Of a DNA stretch of 9,532 nt, positions 1-4,852 are shown piece after piece. Source of the DNA: Deltaproteobacteria bacterium (GTDB lineage Bacteria > Desulfobacterota > DSM-4660 > Desulfatiglandales > B25-G16); NCBI GenBank assembly GCA_019308645.1, contig JAFDHR010000153.1, forward strand, positions 1-9,532, given 5' to 3'. The notes beneath the pieces are model-generated. The model was not told where the DNA came from. It ran no database searches and saw only the letters and a program-made list of their open reading frames with translations. The translations under genes and the position numbers were made by a program. Every line of letters begins with the position of its first letter. Position 1 is the stretch's first letter.

Positions 1-1
1 C

Positions 2-292
2 GACTACAAAAGAAGAGATGCAAATGGTCAACATGCAGATTTTGGTATCGGCCGTCGATATATTCGCACTGCTATGTGTTTGATGCGCAACGCACAAATT
101 TATATACCTAAACGGCTCCGTAGTAAGGGAATTAATCCGGAAGAACGAGCCGGTTATTTTCTAATGATTTGGCCCTCCCTTCGGGATAAATGGGCTAAAC
201 TCGGCGCATTAGAAAGCGCCTTCACAATCCCGATCTTATCGGGATGGCGAAATATGGTACAGGAGCTATATGAAATAAAGCTTAAACTTTAA
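2..292 (+). CDS. 3' end of an unrecognised protein gene (start lies before the window)
   Basis: The reading frame is open from base 2 to a TAA at 290-292, giving at least 96 residues. It has no start at the left edge, so the gene probably begins upstream. An internal ATG at 74 has no Shine-Dalgarno sequence before it and is a poor start. The protein end is basic and aromatic-rich (GRRYIRTAMCL, YFLMIWPSLRDKW) with no signal peptide, membrane span or motif I can name. The last third runs over two perfect hairpins, ggcgc/gcgcc (203-220) and atcccga/tcgggat (227-245). The second resembles the intergenic palindrome at 752-779, so part of the C-terminus may come from a repeat insertion. It could also be a decayed fragment. 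The function is unknown and no link to the downstream genes is visible. Confidence 0.45.
   Translation, partial: DYKRRDANGQHADFGIGRRYIRTAMCLMRNAQIYIPKRLRSKGINPEERAGYFLMIWPSLRDKWAKLGALESAFTIPILSGWRNMVQELYEIKLKL
227..245. repeat. Perfect 7-bp palindrome atcccga-N5-tcgggat
   Basis: The arms 227-233 and 239-245 are perfectly complementary around a 5-base loop. The same core, cccga-N4-tcggg, recurs at 752-779, and a half copy (tcgggata) lies at 181-188. The recurrence suggests a small REP-like family rather than chance. This copy sits inside the reading frame of the first gene. Confidence 0.45.
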
Positions 293-634
293 GACGAAGC
301 AACACTGGGTTTGACCTTCGTATTTAAAGGGTGCCCTGTTTCGGCGGACAGGATGGCTATTTGTAACTTTCGCAAGGGTCCACAGTAAAAAGGATGGGCT
401 TCTTGACGGCTTTGAATAGAATGTTACCCTGTCCGTCCGAACTACTAATTATGGCTCCAAGGTGCTCTGATCCTGGAAAATTCCAGAGATCTTGTTATAC
501 CAGTTTGCCAAAGTCGGACATTATGGACGGTGTTTTTCACCTGTTATGCCGAAATGTGGATATCTAAAAGTGCAATTGCTAAGCCCGGTATATTTAAATT
601 TTAAAAAACGGCGTTGGCCGTAATGGGGTAGTTT

Positions 635-657
635 TGCCTAAAAATGGGCAGCTTTTT
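635..657 (+). terminator. Weak intrinsic-terminator-like hairpin
   Basis: TGCC (635-638) pairs with GGCA (647-650) over an A-rich 8-base loop and is followed by gcTTTTTT. The stem is short, so it is marginal as a terminator. Its position between the upstream gene and etfA, and its T-run, fit a transcript end. Confidence 0.25.
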
Positions 658-694
658 TACTTGACTTTCTTCTGGTGCTCTATTCAGCCACCAA

Positions 695-862
695 GCCACA
701 AAGACCCAAAGAAGAGATAAATATTATTGAATAACGTAGTTTTTTCATTAATTTTAACCCCGATTTATCGGGATTAAAAAGGCTATAATAAAGAATAATT
801 CTATAGTCTTGGTGTCCGTTCGGTCTTGAGCTCACGGCCGAAAGGCTTGCTGCCTTTGTGGC
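695..862. repeat. Inverted repeat gccacaaag / ctttgtggc around a palindromic core
   Basis: The 9-base arms at 695-703 and 854-862 are perfectly complementary and about 150 bases apart. The left arm sits in a low-complexity run (ccaccaagccacaaagaccc). Between them lie the palindrome at 752-779 and the hairpin at 841-857. From memory, arms of this 'ccacaaagacacaaag' type are common between genes in environmental genomes, sometimes flanking small accessory genes. That is recollection, not shown here. No gene lies inside this copy. Confidence 0.35.
752..779. repeat. Palindrome ttttaaccccga-ttta-tcgggattaaaa
   Basis: The 12-base arms (752-763 and 768-779) pair at 11 of 12 positions, with a single mismatch at 758/773 and a 4-base loop. 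A T-run on one side and an A-run on the other give it the form of a bidirectional terminator. Its core matches the palindrome at 227-245, which argues for a repeat family as an alternative. Confidence 0.5.
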
Positions 863-942
863 AAGATACTTGAGTAGATACAAAAAGATTTCAGGCTTCG
901 CCCCAAGGGAGCAATATTCCAAAAATTTTAGAAGGACGTTCC

Positions 943-2145
943 ATGGGTATACATATTGATCATGATCTCTGCAATGGATGCAAACGTTGTGTAAAAATCT
1001 GTCCATATAATGGCGTAGATGTCAAGGAGGGGAAGGCCGTAATAAATGACCGATGCACCTTCTGTGGCGCATGCATCGACACCTGCCCTGAAAATGCAAT
1101 AAGCTCCGATATAAAAGAAAAAGAAATACCGGATTTCATTGACTTCAAAGGCATATGGGTATTTGCCGAGCAGGTAGACGGAATAATGAGAAAGGTCACT
1201 CGTGAGTTGTTAGGTCTTGGTCAATCTCTTGCCAGAGAACTCAATCAGGAATTATCGGCCGTTCTTCTCGGAAATAATGTTGACCATCTTATAGAAGAAC
1301 TCCGAGAATATGGCGCACAAAACGTTTACCTTGCACAGCATAAACTACTTTCCAGTTACCAGACAAACCCCTTTGCAAAGGTCATCTCTGAGCTAATAGT
1401 TGAGAATAAACCAAATATATTTTTAATCGGGGCGACAGCCATTGGGAGAGACCTCGCCCCAAGGATTTCAATGAGACTTAACCTTGGGCTTACTGCAGAC
1501 TGCACAGAGCTAACCATAGACCCGGATGATAGCTCTCTATTACAAACAAGGCCTGCCTTTGGTGGAAATGTTATGGCAACTATCAAGACTCCTTATAGTA
1601 GGCCGCAGATGGCCACTGTCAGGCCAGGCGTTATGGAGGCAAAAAAAACAGCCAGCATATCTGAGTGCAGGGTTAAAAATGTGGATGTAAGCCTTCTAAA
1701 AAAAGATGCACTTACCAAAATCTTAGAGGTTGTAAGGGAAAAGAAAAAAATAGTCAGCTTAGGTGATGCAAAGGTTATTGTTGCCGGTGGCAGGGGCATA
1801 GGCTCAGAAGAGGGGCTGAAACCCCTGTTTCAACTCGCTGAAATATTAGGCGGCGAAGTGGCTGGGACACGAATGGTTATTGAAGAGGGATGGCTGCCGG
1901 CAGAAAGACAGGTGGGACAAACAGGCCAGACAGTCAGGCCAGAGCTCTATATTGCGTGCGGGATATCCGGAGCTATCCAGCACAGGGCTGGAATGCTTGG
2001 CTCACGGTATATTATTGCTATTAACACAGATGAAAAGGCCCCTATCTTTGATGTAGCTGATTGGGGTATCGTTGGCAACCTTCACGAGGTTGTCCCAACA
2101 CTGAGCAAAGCCATGAGTGAGAGAAGGACGAGACAGGGGGCATAA
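943..2145 (+). CDS. etfA: Electron transfer flavoprotein alpha subunit with N-terminal 2x[4Fe-4S] ferredoxin domain
   Basis: This 400-residue cytoplasmic flavoprotein subunit should take electrons from acyl-CoA dehydrogenases (or supply them to acyl-CoA reductases). Residues 1-55 form a ferredoxin domain with two CxxCxxCxxxC clusters, at Cys10/13/16/20 and Cys38/41/44/48. Residues 70-260 are the ETF N-terminal domain. The C-terminal FAD domain shows GGRGIGSEEG (282-291), GTR (308-310), VGQTGQ (324-329) and CGISGAIQH (339-347), close to the family consensus. The start at ATG 943 is supported by gaagga at 931-936, six bases away. The stop overlaps the next gene's ATG (TAATG), so the two are co-translated, which supports electron transfer between the products. 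Unusually, no etfB is adjacent, although ETF is an alpha-beta dimer; the beta subunit must be encoded elsewhere or has been lost. Fe-S-fused EtfA is known from anaerobes, for example caffeyl-CoA reductase CarE. Confidence 0.93.
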   Translation: MGIHIDHDLCNGCKRCVKICPYNGVDVKEGKAVINDRCTFCGACIDTCPENAISSDIKEKEIPDFIDFKGIWVFAEQVDGIMRKVTRELLGLGQSLARELNQELSAVLLGNNVDHLIEELREYGAQNVYLAQHKLLSSYQTNPFAKVISELIVENKPNIFLIGATAIGRDLAPRISMRLNLGLTADCTELTIDPDDSSLLQTRPAFGGNVMATIKTPYSRPQMATVRPGVMEAKKTASISECRVKNVDVSLLKKDALTKILEVVREKKKIVSLGDAKVIVAGGRGIGSEEGLKPLFQLAEILGGEVAGTRMVIEEGWLPAERQVGQTGQTVRPELYIACGISGAIQHRAGMLGSRYIIAINTDEKAPIFDVADWGIVGNLHEVVPTLSKAMSERRTRQGA

Positions 2146-3278
2146 TGTTACGTTCAGACATAGAAGAGCTTTTAAGAAAGGTTATGGCTAAATTTGTGGA
2201 CGAGGAAGTAATTCCTGTTGCCAGGGAGCATGATGAAAGCGGTGAGTTTCCATATGACCTATTCAAAAAGATTGCTGATATGAGTATTCTGGGGATACGA
2301 TATCCCAAAAAAGCTGGTGGTTCAGGGGGAAACACCACGCTTTATTGTATCACCGTTGAGGAATTGGCACGGGGTCTGTTGAGTTTGGGTGCCACGACAG
2401 CCATGCAATGTCTTATGGCTACAGATGGGCTCTATCGCTATGGCACAAAGGAAATGCATGAAAAATATCTGCGCCCTGCTATACGAGGCGAAAAGATCGG
2501 AGCCTTTCAGCTTACAGAGCCAGAGGCTGGTTCAGACCTTAGCAATGTCAGAACCCGGGCTACAAAGACTCAAGGTGGATGGGTTATTAATGGAATGAAG
2601 ACATGGTCTACAAGTGGACCAATAGGTCATTTCCATACTGTGCTTACGCAGACTGATCCAGATAAAGGATTAAGAGGACTCATGTTTGTTTTTATTCCAA
2701 GCGACACACCTGGTTTCTCCCACAGTAAAAAATTCGATATGCTGGGTACCAGAACAACACAGATGTCAGAGATCTATTTCAACAATTGCCATGTTCCTCC
2801 TGAATACATGTTAGGCGAATTAGGGAGAGGGCTTGATGTTCTATTGACTATTCTGTCAGAGATCAGGATCATGACTGCCTGCCTGGCATTGGGCTTACAT
2901 CGTGCTGCAATGGATGATTCTATCAGATACTGCAAGGAGAGGGTACAATTCGGTAGACCCATAGGAACATACCAACTCATCCAGGCAAAAATAGCTAATA
3001 TGGCAGTCAACTTAGAGGCCGGCCACCTCATGTCTTATAAGGTTACCCATCTCATTGATAAGAATATTCCATGCCTCAATGAGGCCTCTATGGCCAAATA
3101 TTTTGCAACTGAATCTGCATGCTCTGCAGCAGATGAGGCCACAAGGATTTTTGGTGCCTATGGATATTCCATGGAATATAATGTGCAGAGATACTACCGG
3201 GATAATCGCTTCCTGCTTTATGGTGGAGGGACTCACGAGGTACTGCAAACCACTATTGCCAGGCAGTACCTTCGATAA
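2145..3278 (+). CDS. Acyl-CoA dehydrogenase with atypical catalytic-base positions
   Basis: This 377-residue FAD enzyme has the usual length of the family and would oxidise an acyl-CoA to the 2,3-enoyl-CoA. The order is standard: N-terminal helical domain (about 1-120), beta domain with the flavin/substrate motif FQLTEPEAGSD (121-131) and WVINGMKTW (146-154), then the C-terminal helical domain with RVQFGRPIG (266-274) and RIFGAYGY (334-341). The end, YRDNRFLLYGGGTHE (351-365), places Gly361 where medium-chain enzymes have the catalytic Glu (YEGT). The alternative Glu used by long-chain and isovaleryl enzymes sits directly before the Arg of helix G; here that residue is Ile240, and Glu239 lies one place further back (SEIR). 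The gene starts on the last base of etfA's stop, with a ggggg tract just upstream, so it partners with that ETF. The substrate cannot be read from the sequence. Confidence 0.92.
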   Translation: MLRSDIEELLRKVMAKFVDEEVIPVAREHDESGEFPYDLFKKIADMSILGIRYPKKAGGSGGNTTLYCITVEELARGLLSLGATTAMQCLMATDGLYRYGTKEMHEKYLRPAIRGEKIGAFQLTEPEAGSDLSNVRTRATKTQGGWVINGMKTWSTSGPIGHFHTVLTQTDPDKGLRGLMFVFIPSDTPGFSHSKKFDMLGTRTTQMSEIYFNNCHVPPEYMLGELGRGLDVLLTILSEIRIMTACLALGLHRAAMDDSIRYCKERVQFGRPIGTYQLIQAKIANMAVNLEAGHLMSYKVTHLIDKNIPCLNEASMAKYFATESACSAADEATRIFGAYGYSMEYNVQRYYRDNRFLLYGGGTHEVLQTTIARQYLR

Positions 3279-3287
3279 GTAAAAAAT

Positions 3288-3310
3288 CCACGCCTGAAGG
3301 ACGTGGCTTT
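3288..3310 (+). terminator. Hairpin after the acyl-CoA dehydrogenase gene
   Basis: CCACGCCT and AGG(A)CGTGG pair with one bulged base, preceded by six A and followed by a short cttt. It lies ten bases after the stop at 3278 and probably ends the etfA-dehydrogenase transcript. The T-tract is short. Hairpins of the ccacgcc...ggcgtgg type also occur at ends of IS200/IS605 elements, but no transposase remnant is visible. Confidence 0.4.
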
Positions 3311-3360
3311 GATGTATCCCCAGAGGTGCTTAGTAATGCCCTTTGTTTCAGGGTCTTCCT

Positions 3361-3448
3361 GGAATAATGGAGTGATGGAGTGATGCTAAATACAAAAACA
3401 GAAAAACATCATGGCCTTCTGTTTTCATTCCAATACTCCAATACTCCC
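3361..3448. repeat. Imperfect inverted-repeat element with 8-base-unit arms
   Basis: The left arm, ggagtgatggagtgatg (3369-3385), is built of 8-base units, and the right arm (3426-3448) carries the complementary ccaatactccaatactcc type. Inside lies a perfect 9-bp stem, aaaacagaa (3395-3403) with ttctgtttt (3417-3425), around a 13-base loop. The whole can fold into one long hairpin. From memory, arms of this kind flank small four-helix-bundle (S23/IVS-type) genes in other genomes; here nothing is enclosed. The rest of the space from 3311 to 3532 holds no gene that I can see. Confidence 0.55.
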
Positions 3449-3532
3449 GGATTGAATTTCAGGGGATAGACAAAGACATCTAATCACGCTCAGAGGCATG
3501 GCTTACAAAGATAGCACAACATACCTATTGTT

Positions 3533-3691
3533 ATGGAAAAACAGGAAATACATTCAAAGAGATTGGACCCCTTTCCAACAAGGAGCCTAAAAAAGGAGAA
3601 CCTCAGCAACCAGGTCTTTGAACAGGTTAAAGAAATCATTGTAAGAACCTCAGCAACCAGGTCTTTGAACAGGTTAAAGAAATCATTGTAA
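3533..3691 (+). pseudogene. Severed N-terminus of the GntR regulator, frameshifted by a duplication
   Basis: An ATG at 3533 opens a 52-residue frame ending at TAA 3689-3691. After a basic leader (MEKQEIHSKR...) it reads NLSNQVFEQVKEIIV, the first helix of a GntR winged-helix domain, then runs out of frame where the second copy of a 47-bp repeat begins (3644). The second copy encodes the same NLSNQVFEQVKEIIV in the frame of the downstream gene (from 3646), followed by RGEIPAGKRM at 3691-3720. Deleting one 47-bp copy joins 3533 to 4305 as one frame of 241 residues. The Shine-Dalgarno before 3533 is weak. Confidence 0.7.
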
Positions 3692-3692
3692 G
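3597..3692 (+). repeat. 47-bp exact tandem duplication in the regulator gene
   Basis: Bases 3597-3645 and 3644-3692 are identical over 49 bases at an offset of 47, meaning two tandem copies of a 47-bp unit with no mismatches. The offset is not a multiple of three, so the duplication shifts the frame. The identity implies that it is very recent, reversible, or an assembly artefact. Confidence 0.9.
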
Positions 3693-3717
3693 GGGTGAAA
3701 TTCCTGCTGGAAAACGT

Positions 3718-4305
3718 ATGATAGAAAGTGAGATAGCTGCATCAATGGGTATCAGCAGGACGCCTGTTAGGGAAGCAGTACATAAACTGGAAGCTGAGGG
3801 TCTTCTTAAACCCCTGCCCAGGGGAGGATATGTGGTAAGGGGCCTTACTCTACCTGATATTGAAGAAACATTTGAGATAAGGAGCATCCTGGAGAGCTTT
3901 GCCGCATACCTTGCTGCCAATAGACATAGTAGCAAAGAGATATTACCTCTGGAAAAAAAGATGGAGGAATTTCAGAGATATCTGGACAGAGACGATCTAA
4001 AGGAATTGACAAGGATCAATACTGAATTTCATGAACTTCTCTATGCCTTGAGCAGAAGCCAGAGATTAATTAAGATGATAAATGACCTGAGAGATGAGAT
4101 CTATTTTTTAAGGAAAATTATACTAAACTCAGTAGACATGGCCCGTTTATCAAACAAGGATCATAGAGAGATAATAAAGGCCATAAAAAGAAGAGGGGCC
4201 AAAAAGGTGGAAAAGCTTGTGAGAGATCACATCTTGCGCGGTAAAGAATTTGTTATCAATGAAATTAGAAAAGGCAATGTAAGCATCAATCACCGTTCTT
4301 TTTGA
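3718..4305 (+). CDS. GntR family regulator, FCD subfamily, missing its first DNA-binding helix
   Basis: As read from ATG 3718 the product is 195 residues. It begins in the winged-helix domain at helix 2 (ESEIAASMG), keeps the recognition helix (SRTPVREAVHKLEAEG, 13-28) and the wing (LPRGGYVVRGL, 33-43), and continues into an all-helical FCD ligand-binding domain (about 45-190). His residues in TEFHELL (67-73), KDHREI and RDHI fit FCD metal or ligand sites. Helix 1 lies upstream and is cut off by the 47-bp duplication; there is no other in-frame ATG, GTG or TTG between the stop at 3628 and 3718. FCD regulators usually sense small carboxylic acids or acyl-CoAs and repress neighbouring catabolic genes, so the intact form probably controlled the mutase/ligase genes and perhaps etfA. 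The truncated product would be expected to bind DNA poorly. Confidence 0.85.
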   Translation: MIESEIAASMGISRTPVREAVHKLEAEGLLKPLPRGGYVVRGLTLPDIEETFEIRSILESFAAYLAANRHSSKEILPLEKKMEEFQRYLDRDDLKELTRINTEFHELLYALSRSQRLIKMINDLRDEIYFLRKIILNSVDMARLSNKDHREIIKAIKRRGAKKVEKLVRDHILRGKEFVINEIRKGNVSINHRSF

Positions 4306-4327
4306 AAAAACAAGAGGAGAGCATATA

Positions 4328-4726
4328 ATGTCCACCAAAAAAATCAGGATCCTTGTTGCAAAACCTGGCCTTGACGGTCATGACAGAGGCGCAAAGGTTA
4401 TTGCCCATGCCCTGAGAGATGCCGGGATGGAAGTCATCTATTCTGGGCTGCATCAACCTGTCCCCTCTATAATTAAGATGGCTATTGAAGAAGATGTGGA
4501 TGTTATAGGCCTTTCCATTATGTCCGGGGCACATATTCCAATCTCTAAGAAGATAATGGAGTTGGTCAAAAAGGAGGGTTTAGATAGGGTAATTGTTGTT
4601 GTAGGTGGGGTAATCCCAGACAAGGATATCCCTGTCTTGAAAGAGATAGGGGTTAAAGGGGTTTTCCCTGGTGGAACACCCTTTAAAGAATCTATAAAGT
4701 TTATAAAAGAACATGTACGCAATTAG
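4328..4726 (+). CDS. Methylmalonyl-CoA mutase-type small subunit, B12-binding domain
   Basis: This 132-residue stand-alone cobalamin-binding domain is the C-terminal part of fused mutases encoded as a separate gene, as is common in archaea and anaerobic bacteria. The base-off/His-on signature DxHxxG is present as D16-G-H18-D-R-G21, with His18 the expected lower cobalt ligand. Further family motifs are GLSIMSGAH (61-69), VVGGVIP (91-97) and FPGGTPF (113-119). The start is well supported by aggag at 4315-4319, eight bases before the ATG. It follows the regulator by 22 bases and precedes the large subunit by 126 bases. The order small-then-large is the reverse of the domain order in fused enzymes. 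It should form a complex with the large subunit encoded at 4853-6481. Confidence 0.93.
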   Translation: MSTKKIRILVAKPGLDGHDRGAKVIAHALRDAGMEVIYSGLHQPVPSIIKMAIEEDVDVIGLSIMSGAHIPISKKIMELVKKEGLDRVIVVVGGVIPDKDIPVLKEIGVKGVFPGGTPFKESIKFIKEHVRN

Positions 4727-4733
4727 AGGTTTA

Positions 4734-4827
4734 TTGAGTTTGTTGAGTTCATGTTAAAGGAAATTGAATAGAGGTATTTATTTCATGGATAAGACATTAA
4801 AAAACTCAATGAACCCAACAAACACAA
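4734..4827. repeat. Imperfect 19-bp inverted repeat between the mutase subunit genes
   Basis: The arms 4734-4752 (ttgagtttgttgagttcat) and 4809-4827 pair at 17 of 19 positions around a loop of about 56 bases. The arms are low-complexity, like those at 3361-3448. It occupies most of the 126-base gap between the two subunit genes and ends just before the aggagg ribosome site of the large subunit (4843-4848). No T-run follows, so it is unlikely to be a simple terminator. Confidence 0.55.
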
Positions 4828-4852
4828 AAAAATATTGCATATAGGAGGATAA

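Larger units (their letters stand above)
293..942. other. 650-base non-coding region with several small palindromes
   Basis: No credible gene is found on either strand. Visible structures are: cctgt/acagg around 339-356; acggc-gttg-gccgt at 608-621; a weak terminator-like hairpin at 635-657; a strong palindrome at 752-779; and aaaggc-N5-gccttt at 841-857. A perfect TATAAT lies at 784-789 with no convincing -35 box. It could serve etfA, but that would leave a leader of about 150 bases. The region where an etfB gene would normally sit is occupied by this repeat-rich DNA. Confidence 0.6.

Noticed and set aside
680..1006. A 108-residue frame on the minus strand overlapping the region upstream of etfA and its start
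   Set aside because: It reads through the repeat arms and palindrome and over the ferredoxin codons of etfA, has no recognisable motif, and has no sensible ribosome site. It is best explained as a by-product of the repeats.
3288..3310. The ccacgcc hairpin as the end of an IS200/IS605 element
   Set aside because: No TnpA or TnpB remnant is visible nearby and the position right after a stop codon fits a transcription terminator better.
3597..3692. The tandem repeat considered as the start of a CRISPR array
   Set aside because: There are only two copies, directly abutting with no spacers, and the unit encodes part of the regulator.
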